Source: Bog-532 sp963742865 | GTDB taxonomy: Bacteria; Actinomycetota; Actinomycetes; Streptosporangiales; Streptosporangiaceae | Direction: 5' to 3' | Assembly (NCBI GenBank): GCA_963742865.1 | Contig: CAVUNW010000081.1 | Span: 59,201-123,200 of the forward strand | DNA: 64,000 nt | Shown here: piece after piece, positions 9,200 to 18,696 of the stretch | Position numbering within the stretch: the first letter of the stretch is position 1 | Layout: the number at the start of each line of letters is the position of its first letter | Position numbers and translations under genes: made by a program | Notes under the pieces: model-generated | What the model was told of the DNA's origin: nothing | What the model saw: the letters and a program-made list of their open reading frames with translations, nothing else | Databases searched by the model: none

Positions 9200-10682
9200 A
9201 TGGCGCGATCGCCCCGGGTGATCCGGGTGATCCGCGGTGACCATAGTGATCCGCGGGACCCGCGCGGGCTCCGCGGCGACGCCCCGCTGCTCGACGCCTG
9301 GCTGCGGTTCACGGCCCCGGTCAGCCTCGGCGCGCTCACGCCGATGAGCATCCCCGGGCACAAGCAGCGGCAGGACCTGTCCGGGGCGGTCGTGGCGGGC
9401 GACGTCCCGCTCTACGGCGGGCTCGACACGATCAAGCATGCGGACGACCTGCTCGCCGTCGCGGAACGGCGTGCCGCCCGGTTGTGGGGCGCGGACTGGT
9501 GCCGGTTCTCGGTCGCCGGGTCCACCCACGGCAACCAGGCGCTCGCCCTGGCGGCCGGCGCGCCGGGGGACGAGGTGATCGCCACCCGGACCCTGCATCG
9601 CTCGCTGCTGCTCGGACTGGTGCTGGCCGGCCTGCGCCCGGTGTGGGTCCGCCCCGAACTGGACGAGGCCTCCGGGCTGCCGCGGGCCGTCGCCGTGGAC
9701 ACCGTACGGGCCGCGCTCGCCGCACATCCGCGGGCCCGCGCCGTGTTCCTCGGTGACCCCTCCTACGTCGGCACCACGGGAGACGTGGCCGGGCACGCCC
9801 AGGCCGCCCACGAGGCCGGAGTCCCGCTCATCGTGGACGCGGCCTGGGCCGCTCACCTGGGCTTCCATCCGGACTTTCCGCCGCACGCGCTGGCCGCGGG
9901 CGCGGATGCGATGGTGACCAGCGCGCACAAGGCGCTGCCGGCCTGGTCCCAGGGCGCGCTCGTGCTCGCGCGGACCGCCCGCCTGGATCCTGCCCGCCTG
10001 GACCGGGCCTTCGACGCCACCCACACCACCAGCCCGTCCGGGACCATATTGGCCAGCATCGACGCCGCCCGGGCGCTGCTGGCCCGGGACGGCGAGAGCC
10101 TGTGCGCGCGGCTGCGGGACTCGATCGCCGCGGCGCGGAAGCGGCTGGCCGGAGTCGCCGGGCCTCGCTGTCCTCGACGCGCCCGGCGTCGAGCCGGGCA
10201 AGCTCGTCGTCCTGCTGGCCGGGACCGGGGCACACGGCCACGCGGTCGAGGCCGACCTGATCGCCGCCGGGATGCCGGTGGAGATGGCCGACCGGGACAC
10301 CATCGTCCCGATCGTCACCCTCGCCGACGGCCCCGATCACGTTGCCCGGTTCACTCAGGTCCTGGCGGCCGCGATCGAGCGGCACCGGTCCGCGCCGCGC
10401 TCCCCGGCGGCGGCGATCGCCTGGAGCCTGGAGCCGGCCACCGTGCTGTCTCCCCGGGACGCCTTCTTCGCGGCCCACGAGACAGTCCCCGCCGAGGCGG
10501 CCGGGGGACGGGTGAGCGCGGAGCTCATCGCTCCCTACCCGCCCGGTATCCCGGTGCTCGCTCCCGGCGAGCTGATCACCGGGGAGATCGTCGCGGCGCT
10601 GCAGGCGGTGCTGCGGGACGGCGGCCGGGTCGCCTACGCCGCCGACCCGACCCTGGGGACTCTTCAGGTGGTCGCGGCCTGA
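9200..10682 (+). pseudogene. Orn/Lys/Arg decarboxylase-family PLP enzyme, one frameshift
   Basis: A fold-type I PLP enzyme of about 490 residues. The N-terminal frame holds SIPGHKQRQDLSG, PLYGGLDTIKHADD, FSVAGSTHGNQALALAAGAP (PLP phosphate site), LIVDAAWAAHLGFHP and the Schiff-base lysine context VTSAHKALPAWSQGA. The C-terminal frame (LAVLDAPGVEPGKLVVLLAG and onward) includes the ELIAPYPPGIPVLAPGELI signature of this family. They join near 10160, where GCCGGGCCTC reads in frame if one G is removed. The start is uncertain because the first 30 codons are low-complexity (repeated GGTGATCCG); ATG 9200 is used. The stop is four bases from the convergent helicase stop. Confidence 0.8.
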
Positions 10683-10684
10683 CC

Positions 10685-12715
10685 TCAGTCGGTCCAGAGC
10701 AGGTCGAGGGCGGCGTCCACGCGCGCGGCCAGCTGCCCGGTGCGGGGCAGCAGCGGCTCCGGCGGGGCGGCCTCGACCGAATCGCATACGGCCAGGGCCC
10801 GGTCGTCGAGGAACCGGCTGACCTGCCCGTAACTGTGCCGGTCGTCGGTGGCCATCCGGTGGTGGTGCAGGCGCATCGGCGCGTACAGGAACAGCTGATC
10901 GCGGGCCCTGGTCACCGCGACGTAGAACAGCCGCTGCTCCTCGGCCAGCCCCTCCCGGGTGGCCAGCGCCATGTCACTGGGCACGGCCCCGTCCACCAGA
11001 TGCGGCAGATGCACCACCGGCCATTCGAGGCCCTTGGCCGAATGCATGGTCGAGATGACCAGGAAGTCCTCGTCCAGGCGGGGCGGGCCGGCGAAGTCCG
11101 AGGCCGACACGGGCGGGTCGAGGGCCAGCTCGACCAGCGCGTCGTGCAGGGACGGCCTGCTCGCCGCCGCCTCGGCGAGCCGCTCGAGGTCGGCGATCCG
11201 GATGTTCGCGTCGGGGTAACGGGCTTCCAGGGGGCTGCGCAGCGCGGCCAGGATCGAACCCGCCCGGTCCCCGGCCGGTTCCACCACGATGGCGCCGGCC
11301 AGGCCGCCGATGGTGTCGGTCAGGGCCTCGCGCGCTCGCCGCGGCGCCACGGCGACGGCATCCTTCCAGCGGTCGAACGGGGCCGGATCCGCGGGGCGCA
11401 GGATGTCGATGAGCCGCCGGGCGTGCCCCGGCCCGATGCCCTCGTGCAGCCGCAGCACCCGGAACCACGCGACGTCATCGGCGGGATTGGCCACGATCCG
11501 CGCCGCCGCCAGGAAGTCCTTGACGTGGGCGGCCTCGGTGAACCGCAGCCCGCCGTACTTCACGAACGGGATGCCCCGCGCCGTCAGCTCCACCTCCAGA
11601 ACGTCGCTGTGGTGCGCCGCCCGCACCAGGACCGCCTGGTCGCGGAGGTCCGTTCCGGCCTCGTGCGCGTCCAGGATGCGGGCGCAGATCTCGCGGGCCT
11701 GCGTCGCTTCGTCGTGACAGCGCACCATGAGCGGCGGGCTCCCGCTCTCGCGGGCCGCGGTGAGCACCAGTTCCAGCCCGCCGGACTGCGGGCGCACCGC
11801 GTTGGCCAGCCGCAGCACCGCCTGCCTCGACCGGTAGTTCCGGACCAGCCGCACGGTGTGCAGGCCGGGGAAGGTCTCCGCCAGCTGGCGCAGGTGCTCC
11901 GGGTCGGCGCCGCGGAAGGCGTAGATGGCCTGCGCATCGTCGCCGACGCAGGTCATGCAGCCGCTGTCCGGGCTGAGCAGCCGCACGATGTCGGCCTGCA
12001 GCGCGTTGACGTCCTGGTACTCATCGACCAGCACCGCGTCGAACATGCCGCGCAGGACCGGCCCGGCGGCGGGATCGGCCAGCGCCGCCCGCCACAGCAG
12101 CAGCAGGTCGTCGAAATCGACCAGGCCGTGGCTGCGCTTGTGCGCGACGTAGCTGCGGAACAGCCCGGCCAGCTGGGACGTGTAGTCCTCGCACCAGGGA
12201 AAGCCGCCGCGCACCACCTCGGCCACCGTCGTCTGCGTGTTCACGCAGCGGGTGTAGATGTCCGCGCAGACGGCGGCGCGCGGCGCGCGGCGCTGCGTGC
12301 CCACCAGGCCGTGCTCCTCCCGGCGCGCGTCGAGCAGGTCCGCCACGTCCGCCGGGTCGATGACGGTGAACTCCGGGGGCAGTGAGAACGACTCCGCGTG
12401 CTGGCGGATGATCCGGTGCGCGATCGCGTGGAAGGTACCGCCGGTGATCCGGCCCCCGGCCGGGCGGACGCCCGCCGGACCGGTGCCGGGGAGCGCCCGC
12501 GACAGCATGTCCTCGGCGGCACGCCGGGTGAAGGTCAGCAGCAGGATCCGGTTGGGCTGCGTCCCCTGCTCGCACAGCCAGGCCGCGCGCGCGATGAGCG
12601 TCCGCGTCTTCCCGGTACCGGCCCCGGCCAGGATCAGCAGCGGGCCGCCGTCATACGTGGCCGCTCGACGCTGTTCTTCATTCAGCCCGTCCAGGGGGCT
12701 CGCCACCTCGAACAT
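10685..12715 (-). CDS. UvrD/PcrA-like SF1 DNA helicase
   Basis: A 676-residue 3'-5' helicase with all superfamily 1A motifs in order: Q motif LNEEQRRAA (residues 11-19), Walker A LAGAGTGKT (about 29-37), Ia LTFTRRAAEDM, II VDEYQDVN, III CVGDDAQAIYAFRGAD, IV VRLVRNYRSR, V ISTMHSAKGLEWPVVHLP and VI RLFYVAVTRARDQLFL. It should unwind DNA during repair or replication restart. There is no HRDC or nuclease extension. A partial match to an actinobacterial SOS box overlaps the start codon (TCGAAC at 12708-12713 on the plus strand) but the second half does not match. The gene converges with the broken PLP enzyme on its 3' side. Confidence 0.92.
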   Translation of the reverse strand: MFEVASPLDGLNEEQRRAATYDGGPLLILAGAGTGKTRTLIARAAWLCEQGTQPNRILLLTFTRRAAEDMLSRALPGTGPAGVRPAGGRITGGTFHAIAHRIIRQHAESFSLPPEFTVIDPADVADLLDARREEHGLVGTQRRAPRAAVCADIYTRCVNTQTTVAEVVRGGFPWCEDYTSQLAGLFRSYVAHKRSHGLVDFDDLLLLWRAALADPAAGPVLRGMFDAVLVDEYQDVNALQADIVRLLSPDSGCMTCVGDDAQAIYAFRGADPEHLRQLAETFPGLHTVRLVRNYRSRQAVLRLANAVRPQSGGLELVLTAARESGSPPLMVRCHDEATQAREICARILDAHEAGTDLRDQAVLVRAAHHSDVLEVELTARGIPFVKYGGLRFTEAAHVKDFLAAARIVANPADDVAWFRVLRLHEGIGPGHARRLIDILRPADPAPFDRWKDAVAVAPRRAREALTDTIGGLAGAIVVEPAGDRAGSILAALRSPLEARYPDANIRIADLERLAEAAASRPSLHDALVELALDPPVSASDFAGPPRLDEDFLVISTMHSAKGLEWPVVHLPHLVDGAVPSDMALATREGLAEEQRLFYVAVTRARDQLFLYAPMRLHHHRMATDDRHSYGQVSRFLDDRALAVCDSVEAAPPEPLLPRTGQLAARVDAALDLLWTD

Positions 12716-12995
12716 GAAGACGAATGTAACCAGAATGTCCCGCCTCGCCTGCCCGCCACGCGGAACTGCCGCCGGATGGCCCGGGAATCAGGGCCCCCGC
12801 GATCGGGCCCCCCGCCCGCCGGATCCCGCCGTCCGGGACTTCCAGATTTCCGGAAAAGACGCCGGATCCCTTCCGTGCGGGACTCTATACCGCCGCGCCC
12901 GGGTACGGTTTCTCATAGGCGCCGGAATAGGGAGAGACCGGCACGCCCGGGCGGCTGGCTTTTCGCGCCCGGAAGTAGTTCTGGTGGAGGTCGGC

Positions 12996-13193
12996 ATGCA
13001 CATCGGATCGTTTCTTCTCGTCGTATGGCTCATTATCGGCGCCGTAGCCGCCGGGCAGCGCGGCTATTACAACGGGCCTGTTGGCAGCTGCACCAAGGCC
13101 ACCACGATCGGCGCGACGGTCGTCGCCGGCCCGCTCAACTACGTCGGCGTAAATCCGAAAATCAACTGCACTGCGCCGCAGCCATCCAGCTGA
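12996..13193 (+). CDS. Conserved small membrane protein
   Basis: A 65-residue protein with one N-terminal transmembrane helix (IGSFLLVVWLIIGAVAAG) followed by QRGYYNG, two cysteines (C32 and C58) and the ending PLNYVGVNPKINCTAPQPS. This layout is familiar from small unannotated actinobacterial proteins; function unknown. ATG 12996 follows GTGGAGG with good spacing. The two cysteines could pair if the tail is outside the membrane. The 280-base gap upstream (12716-12995) should contain the divergent promoters of this gene and the helicase; no clear consensus was recognised. Confidence 0.75.
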   Translation: MHIGSFLLVVWLIIGAVAAGQRGYYNGPVGSCTKATTIGATVVAGPLNYVGVNPKINCTAPQPSS

Positions 13194-13261
13194 ATACTTA
13201 TTCTGTAAATTGTCTGGGAAATGATGACCGCACTTAGTGCTGCCGCGGCTTATCCCGGCCA

Positions 13262-14149
13262 TTAGCTTGAGGGCCGTTCGCGCAAGACCTCTATGAGAGC
13301 GGAGTCGTCCAGGCGGCCCAGGCCCCGATCGTGGCCGCGGTCGTATAGCTCGCGCGCGGCCGCGGCCAGCGGGATCCGGGCCCCGGCCTCCCCGGCGGCC
13401 GCGCCGACCAGGCCCATGTCCTTGACGAAGATGTCCATCGCGCTGCGTACCTCGCCGAACCCGCCCGTGACCATCCGGGCCCCGCGATCCTCGAACATGA
13501 ACGACGCCGCGGCGCCGTTCCGCAGTACCTGCCAGCACTGCTCCGGCTCCAGGCCGAGCGATTCGGCGAACGCCAGGGCTTCGGCGGCCACGGCGATGTG
13601 CACGCCGCACAGCAACTGGTTCACCAGCTTCATCCGCTGGCCGTCGCCGGGGGCGGAGCCGACCACCGGCGCGCTCCGCGCCAGCACGTCGAGCAGCGGC
13701 CGCACCCGGGCGACGGCCTGGCTCGCGCCGGAGACCATGATCAGCAGGTCCCCGGCCGCGGCCCGCGTGATGCCGCCGGACACCGGGGCGTCCACCACCG
13801 CGACGCCCCGGCCACCGAGGCGGGCCGCCGCGGAGACCACGGCTTCCGGCCCCACGGTGGCCATGATCATCACCGTGGTTCCGGGGAGGCTCTCGCCCCC
13901 CGTTTCGAGCAGTCCCGCCTCCCCGAACAGGACCTGCTCCAGCTGCTCCGGCGTCGCGACCATGACCGCGACAACATCGGCGGACCCCACGGCGGCGGCG
14001 ATGGTATCCGCCGCCCGCCCGCCGGCCGCGGCCAGCGCATTGACCCGCTCCGGGGCCACGTCATAACCAGTGACCTCATGACCCGCGCGGGCCAGGCATG
14101 CCGCCATCGGCGCCCCCATCGCGCCGAGTCCCAGCCAGCCGACCCGCAT
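13262..14149 (-). CDS. 2-hydroxyacid (tetronate-type) dehydrogenase, LtnD-like
   Basis: A 295-residue beta-hydroxyacid dehydrogenase. The NAD site is VGWLGLGAMGAPMAACLARA at residues 3-22; the substrate loop VVDAPVSGGITRAAAGDL and the catalytic lysine segment GDGQRMKLVNQLLCGVHIAV follow. Its start ATG (14149-14147) shares one base with the TGA of the upstream kinase gene, so the two are one operon. With a four-carbon acid sugar kinase as partner, it best fits L-threonate or related tetronate 2-dehydrogenase, giving 2-oxo-tetronate. A 3-hydroxyisobutyrate dehydrogenase role is the alternative from sequence alone. Confidence 0.85.
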   Translation of the reverse strand: MRVGWLGLGAMGAPMAACLARAGHEVTGYDVAPERVNALAAAGGRAADTIAAAVGSADVVAVMVATPEQLEQVLFGEAGLLETGGESLPGTTVMIMATVGPEAVVSAAARLGGRGVAVVDAPVSGGITRAAAGDLLIMVSGASQAVARVRPLLDVLARSAPVVGSAPGDGQRMKLVNQLLCGVHIAVAAEALAFAESLGLEPEQCWQVLRNGAAASFMFEDRGARMVTGGFGEVRSAMDIFVKDMGLVGAAAGEAGARIPLAAAARELYDRGHDRGLGRLDDSALIEVLRERPSS

Positions 14150-15624
14150 CAGCTGCCCTCCCCTTCTCCGTTGAGGATCGCCACCACCTGACCCAGAGTC
14201 TCCTCGTCGCCGACGTTGCCGGCGAACACCACGTACGGCCGGCCGATCGCCTCCGGGGCCGCATCCAGCGGGCGGAACACCGAAATCACCCCGGGAAACA
14301 GCTGGCCGGCGACTTCGGCGCGCCGGATGCCGAGGCCGCGGGTCGCCACGTCGTGGGAGGTGATCCCGCCCTTGGCCACGACCCACGCGGGCGAGGCGGC
14401 CAGCGCCTCGCGGACGATCCGGGACAGCGCCGCCGATACCGTGCGCGCGATGGCCAGGCCGCCGGCCCGGTCCTGGCCCGGTACCACCGTGCGGCTGGTG
14501 TAGAGCAGCACGTCGGATCGCTCCAGCGCCTCAGCGACCTGCCGAGCTACCGGGCTGGTCACGTCGTCGCCGCGGACCAGGGCCGGAACGTCCAGCTCGA
14601 CCGCGGTCACTCCGCCCCGGGCGCGCAGCGCGGCGACCTGGCGGCTCGTCTGGCCCACGTGCGAGCCGACCACGATCAGCCCGGGCCCGGGGGGACGCCC
14701 GCCGGGCCACAGACGCGTCCCGCGCAGCGGGGCCTTCGGGCCCATGCCGAGCAGGGCCCGCACGAACGACGGCCCGGTGCGGAACAGGAACGACCGGCCC
14801 GCGCGCTCGGCCGCCAGCACCCCGTGCGCCACCGTGTCCAGGTCGGAGTATTCGCATCCGTTGACGACCACCCACGTCCCGTCCCGCACCCCGGCCAGCA
14901 GGTCGCCGACCCGGGCGGGGCCGCCGGCCCGGATGTCGGTGAGGCCGATGCTGCGCACGTCCCCGGGCCTGATCGCGCCCTGGCTCTTCTCGGCCACGAA
15001 ATCCCGCAGGTCCGAGGCCCGATAGCCGAACGCGGCGTCGCGCGCGAACTCGGTCTCACCGACCGGGACCAGCTCCCCGCCGACACGGGCCCAGTGCACG
15101 TCGCCCGCGGTCACGCGCCCGGCCTCCAGGAACGCCGGCACCAGCAGCACTCCGTCGCAGGAGCGGCCGGACAGCTCCCGGCGGACGGACTGCAGCGCCG
15201 CTACCTCGGCCATCACGTGACCTCGCAGAGTGGAGTCACTCCGGCTGATCAGCTGGACTCGAGCTGACGTCCTCATTGCGGTAGAAAGAAGCCCTCGCGC
15301 GGCCCGCTCATTCATCTCGACGGCGCCTGGCTCGTCGAGGCTGCGGGTGTTGGTCAGCACGAAACAGGTGCCGGCCGGCCCGCCGAACGCCGCCGCGTAG
15401 GCGTCCTCTTCCAGCACGGTCACGACCTGGACGTCGTGCACCGCCTGCGACCCGGTGGGGTCGTCGTCGAGGACGCCCAGCAGCAGGCCGTCCTCGGCGC
15501 GCATCGCGCGGATCGAAGCCCGGAGGTTCTCGTCATCAGGCAGCGCGTCCGGTACCCCGGCCAGAACCTCGGACGCGGACGGCAGGCTGTCGCGCAACCC
15601 GGCCCTTCCGTTAGTTTGCGGCAC
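14149..15624 (-). CDS. Four-carbon acid sugar kinase (OtnK/DtnK family, DUF1537)
   Basis: A 491-residue kinase phosphorylating oxo-tetronates at O4. Visible family features: LLGVLDDDPTGSQAVHDVQV near residue 48 (DDDPTG signature), LISRSDSTLRGHVMAE near 127, SHVGQTSRQVAALRA, and the nucleotide-binding C-terminal half with VVAKGGITSHDVATRGLG and YVVFAGNVGDEETLG. It is the first gene of the kinase-dehydrogenase pair (1-bp overlap) and diverges from a denD-like gene, completing two steps of a tetronate route. No class II aldolase (OtnC) that would finish the pathway is in the window. Which tetronate is used cannot be told from sequence. Confidence 0.88.
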   Translation of the reverse strand: MPQTNGRAGLRDSLPSASEVLAGVPDALPDDENLRASIRAMRAEDGLLLGVLDDDPTGSQAVHDVQVVTVLEEDAYAAAFGGPAGTCFVLTNTRSLDEPGAVEMNERAARGLLSTAMRTSARVQLISRSDSTLRGHVMAEVAALQSVRRELSGRSCDGVLLVPAFLEAGRVTAGDVHWARVGGELVPVGETEFARDAAFGYRASDLRDFVAEKSQGAIRPGDVRSIGLTDIRAGGPARVGDLLAGVRDGTWVVVNGCEYSDLDTVAHGVLAAERAGRSFLFRTGPSFVRALLGMGPKAPLRGTRLWPGGRPPGPGLIVVGSHVGQTSRQVAALRARGGVTAVELDVPALVRGDDVTSPVARQVAEALERSDVLLYTSRTVVPGQDRAGGLAIARTVSAALSRIVREALAASPAWVVAKGGITSHDVATRGLGIRRAEVAGQLFPGVISVFRPLDAAPEAIGRPYVVFAGNVGDEETLGQVVAILNGEGEGS

Positions 15625-15645
15625 GTAGGATCACCCTATTCCACG

Positions 15646-15701
15646 CCCGCATCCGGCCCAGCGGACCGAGATGCCCGCATCCCGCCCAGGGGACCGAGAC
15701 A
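15646..15701. repeat. Two 28-bp tandem repeats in the otnK/denD divergent promoter
   Basis: 15646-15673 and 15674-15701 are imperfect direct copies (four differences) of a unit beginning CCCGCATCC and containing GGACCGAGA. They fill most of the gap between the divergent kinase and epimerase genes and end two bases before ATG 15704. They may be a regulator site or simply a recent duplication of the ribosome-site region. Confidence 0.7.
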
Positions 15702-15703
15702 CC

Positions 15704-16716
15704 ATGGCGAACGTGCTGATCACCGGGGGAGCCGGGTTCCTCGGCTCACGCCTGGCCCGTGACCTGCTGGCCACCGGCGCGCTGGAGGTGGGCGGGGGCA
15801 CGGCGCGGCCGCTGGACCGGCTGACGCTCGTGGACCGCGTTCCGGTCCCGCCCGGCCTGGCCGCCGACGAACGGGTCACCACGATCGAAGGCGACCTCGC
15901 CCATCTGCTGGCCGGCGATGGGGCCCGGGACCGCGCGCTGGACAGTGCCCTCGCCGGCGCCGACGCGGTCTTCCATCTCGCCGCGGCCGTCAGCGCGGAA
16001 TGCGAAGCCGACTTCGACCTCGGCATGCGGGCCAACCTCCGCGCCACCGAAGCGCTGCTCGCCGCCTGCCGCTCGCTCGGGACCAGCCCGGTCGTGGTGT
16101 TCGCGAGTTCGCTGGCCGCGTTCGGTGAGTCCCGCGACCATCCGCTCCCGGCGGTCGTGGATGATCAGACGCTGCCCAACCCGCAGACCAGCTACGGGGT
16201 GCAGAAGGTCATCGGCGAGCAACTGGTGGCCGACTACACGCGCAAGGGGTTCCTGCGCGGCCGCACCGTGCGCCTGATGACCGTGTGCGTGCGGCCCGGC
16301 CGGCCGAACGCCGCCGCATCCGGCTTCATGTCCAGCATCATCCGGGAACCGCTCGCGGGCCAGCGCGCGATCTGCCCGGTCAGCCCGCAGACCGCGGTGG
16401 CGCTCGCCTCACCTGCGCGGACCATCAGGGACTGCGCCGCGCCGCCGCCTCCGATGACGACGCCTGGGGCGGCCGCAGCGCGGTGAACCTGCCCGCGCTG
16501 ACCGTGACGATCGCGGACATGGTCGCCGCGCTGGAGCAGGTCGCCGGGCCCGAAGCGGCCGCGCTGATCGACTGGGCGCCGGACCCGGCGGTGGCCCGGA
16601 TCGTCAGCGGCTGGCCCGCCCGGCTCGCCGCGGAGCGTGCGGCGCGGCTGGGCCTAACCCCGGACCCGGACTTCCGCTCCATCATCGAGATGCACATCGC
16701 CGAAGCGGCCTGCTAG
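15704..16716 (+). pseudogene. D-erythronate dehydrogenase-like epimerase/dehydratase, one frameshift
   Basis: An NAD-dependent short-chain epimerase-family protein of about 337 residues. The Rossmann start is VLITGGAGFLGSRLARDLL, followed by VFHLAAAVS, FASSLAAFGES and the YxxxK pair in TSYGVQKVIGEQL. RTVRLMTVCVRPGRPNAAAS and SSIIREPLAGQ match the DenD subfamily. The last 95 residues (GLRRAAASDDDAWGG to the end) are in another frame; the break is near 16425 and one missing base explains it. DenD oxidises D-erythronate to the 2-oxo acid, which fits the divergent kinase. An in-frame ATG at 15671 lies inside the tandem repeat and is less likely. The stop is seven bases before the DUF72 gene. Confidence 0.78.
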
Positions 16717-16723
16717 GCAGGCA

Positions 16724-17452
16724 ATGACCATCTGGGTGGGCACGTCCGGCTGGAGCTATGACCATTGGGAGCCGGAGCTCTACCCTCCGGGGCTGCCCGC
16801 CCGGGACCGGCTGGCCCGGTACGCGGGCACGTTCCGCACCGTGGAGCTGAACAGCAGCTTCTATCGCTGGCCCCGGCCGTCCGCGTTCGGTAGCTGGCGG
16901 CACCGGCTGCCCGAGGGTTTCCTGCTGTCGGTGAAAGCGCCCCGTGGCCTGACCCACGCGCGGAAGCTGTACGCGCCGGAGCCGTGGATCCAGCGGGTGG
17001 CCGAGGGCTGGCATGAGCTAGCGGACAAGCGCGCGGTGCTGCTGGTCCAGCTCCCGCCGTCCCAGCCGCGCGATGATGCCCGGCTGGCGTACTTCCTGCG
17101 TCTCGTGCCGGACTGGATCCGGCTCGCCGTCGAGTTCCGGCATCCAAGCTGGCACTGCGAGGAGGTCTTCGCGCTCCTGGGGAAGCATGGGGCCGCATAC
17201 TGCGTGATGAGCGGCGCTGACCTGCCGTGCGTGCTGCGCGTCACCACGGACTTCGGCTACGTCCGGATGCACGGCCCGGACCACCATCACCTCTACGCGG
17301 GCTCCTACACCGACGACGACCTGCGCTGGTGGGCGGACCGGATTCGGGAGTGGGCCGCGGCCGGCCAGGACGTGTTCGTGTACTTCAACAACGACGGTGA
17401 CGCCAACGCGGTCCGGAACGCCCGGGCGCTCAACGCCCTGCTGGATCAGTAG
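16724..17452 (+). CDS. DUF72 (YecE-like) protein
   Basis: A 242-residue TIM-barrel protein of the DUF72 family. The N-terminus IWVGTSGWSYDHWEPELYPP, the strand VELNSSFYRWPR, FLLSVKAPRGLTHARKL, IRLAVEFRHPSWH and the C-terminal VFVYFNNDGDANAVRNA are all typical. Biochemical role is unknown; the fold resembles xylose-isomerase-like barrels. It follows the denD-like gene by seven bases and may be co-transcribed. The stop overlaps the convergent DUF2127 stop by seven bases. Confidence 0.9.
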   Translation: MTIWVGTSGWSYDHWEPELYPPGLPARDRLARYAGTFRTVELNSSFYRWPRPSAFGSWRHRLPEGFLLSVKAPRGLTHARKLYAPEPWIQRVAEGWHELADKRAVLLVQLPPSQPRDDARLAYFLRLVPDWIRLAVEFRHPSWHCEEVFALLGKHGAAYCVMSGADLPCVLRVTTDFGYVRMHGPDHHHLYAGSYTDDDLRWWADRIREWAAAGQDVFVYFNNDGDANAVRNARALNALLDQ

Positions 17453-18378
17453 CCGGACGTTCCCCCGGCCGGGCCCGGCGGCGACGGACCGGGGCGGTCC
17501 GTGACGGGGCGAGGGGTAACGGGGCGGGGCGTGGCCCGTTCGATGGCCTCCCAGCCGGTGTCGCGTGCCTGTTCGGCCCGTTCAGCTTTCCCGCCGCCGC
17601 GCACGCCGAACAGCCGCTTCGCGTACACCAGGTACACCACGATGGCCAGGTTGATGACCAGTGTGACGATCTTCAGCACCGAGATGCTCTTGGTCAGCTC
17701 ATAGATCCCGTACGGCAGGAAGACGGCCGCGGCGACGAACGTCAGATACTCGGCCCACCGCTTCCCTCGCCACAGCCCGATTGCCTCGACCCCCTCCAGC
17801 ACGGCGTACGCCGCCACCCCGGCGCCGAGCAGGTACAGGTTGTCCGTGCTCAGGGCGAATAGCCGCCGCAGGTCGTGCAGCAGCCCGTGGTTGGTGTTGT
17901 TGACCGGGCCTCCGACCCCGCCCTGCAGATCCTTGAGGATCCGGGTGAAGTCGCTGTTCAGCACGGCCTTGTTGTCGACGAACAGGAAAATCGCCGCCGC
18001 CAGCGCGGACAGCACCAGGAAGTGGATGATCCGCTCCACGGCGATGAGCCGGAGCACGTACCGGTCCCGCAGCGGCCGGCCGCGCAACGGCAGCGTGACG
18101 TCCTCCCGCTCTGGCGGATACTGCGCCGTCGGCTGGCTGGGCGGGCTCAGTGCGATCCAGGAGTCGCACCGCATGCACCGGTACCAGCGCAGCCCGTCCG
18201 CCTCGCGGGCGAATAGATCATCCTGGTCCCGCACTGTGGCAGCGTCGGTGCCGAGCAGTTCGTGCCCATGCAGTCCGCACCCGATGAGCTCGTATCTCAG
18301 CTTCGGGCGGTACCGCCGGGGGCGGAACGGCCCCGGCGGGGTTTGGGAGTCGCGAGCGGTGCTACCAGTACCCATCAC
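17446..18378 (-). CDS. DUF2127 membrane protein
   Basis: A 310-residue integral membrane protein. The N-terminal 100 residues are soluble, with a possible zinc-binding pair in LRWYRCMRCDSWIAL. Hydrophobic segments follow: IIHFLVLSALAAAIFLFVD, LYLLGAGVAAYAVLEGVEAI, YLTFVAAAVFLPYGIYEL and VLKIVTLVINLAIVVYLVY, the DUF2127 pattern. The cytoplasmic tail contains short repeats of TPRPV. Function unknown. Start ATG 18378 or the adjacent ATG 18375. It converges on the DUF72 gene. Confidence 0.8.
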   Translation of the reverse strand: MMGTGSTARDSQTPPGPFRPRRYRPKLRYELIGCGLHGHELLGTDAATVRDQDDLFAREADGLRWYRCMRCDSWIALSPPSQPTAQYPPEREDVTLPLRGRPLRDRYVLRLIAVERIIHFLVLSALAAAIFLFVDNKAVLNSDFTRILKDLQGGVGGPVNNTNHGLLHDLRRLFALSTDNLYLLGAGVAAYAVLEGVEAIGLWRGKRWAEYLTFVAAAVFLPYGIYELTKSISVLKIVTLVINLAIVVYLVYAKRLFGVRGGGKAERAEQARDTGWEAIERATPRPVTPRPVTDRPGPSPPGPAGGTSGY

Positions 18379-18696
18379 CGGACGTTACCCCAGGCAACGA
18401 CTCCGGCTAACGCCCAGGGCCTTCGCCGCGTACCCGGCTGGGTATGGGTGCCCCAGCTGGCGAACTGGCCGTCCGCGCCGGGATGGAACGGCGAGGGATA
18501 GCGAGCCCTGATGGCCGCCGCCGAGGCCTGGAAGGCCGCCGAGGCCTGGAAAGAAGATGTCCTCCTCACCCAGGCCGTCTCAGCCGAGCAGAGTGCTCGC
18601 CAAGTATCCGCCGACTAGCTCCCGTAACCCGTTGCTATTCGATAATTTGTTCGGTAAACTGCTATGTATAGGTATTAGTAGAAACAGGATGGGGCT
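18379..18696. other. Intergenic region with an AT-rich promoter-like stretch and tiny ORF
   Basis: This 318-base gap divides DUF2127 from the DUF222 gene. A 35-codon frame from ATG 18511 to TAG 18618 begins with a direct repeat coding AAEAWK twice; it has only a poor ribosome site and may be chance. Bases 18635-18690 are unusually AT-rich (ATTCGATAATTTGTTC and onward) and probably hold the promoter of the DUF222 gene. Confidence 0.4.

Noticed and set aside
10684..12385. Very long plus-strand open frame opposite the helicase
   Set aside because: It is the GC-rich shadow of the minus-strand helicase, which has all seven helicase motifs.
12700..12720. SOS box at the helicase start
   Set aside because: Only the left half TCGAAC matches; the right half has three of six bases and the site overlaps the first codons.
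18511..18618. 35-codon frame with AAEAWK repeats
   Set aside because: Poor ribosome site and no homology recognised; mentioned in the gap entry only.
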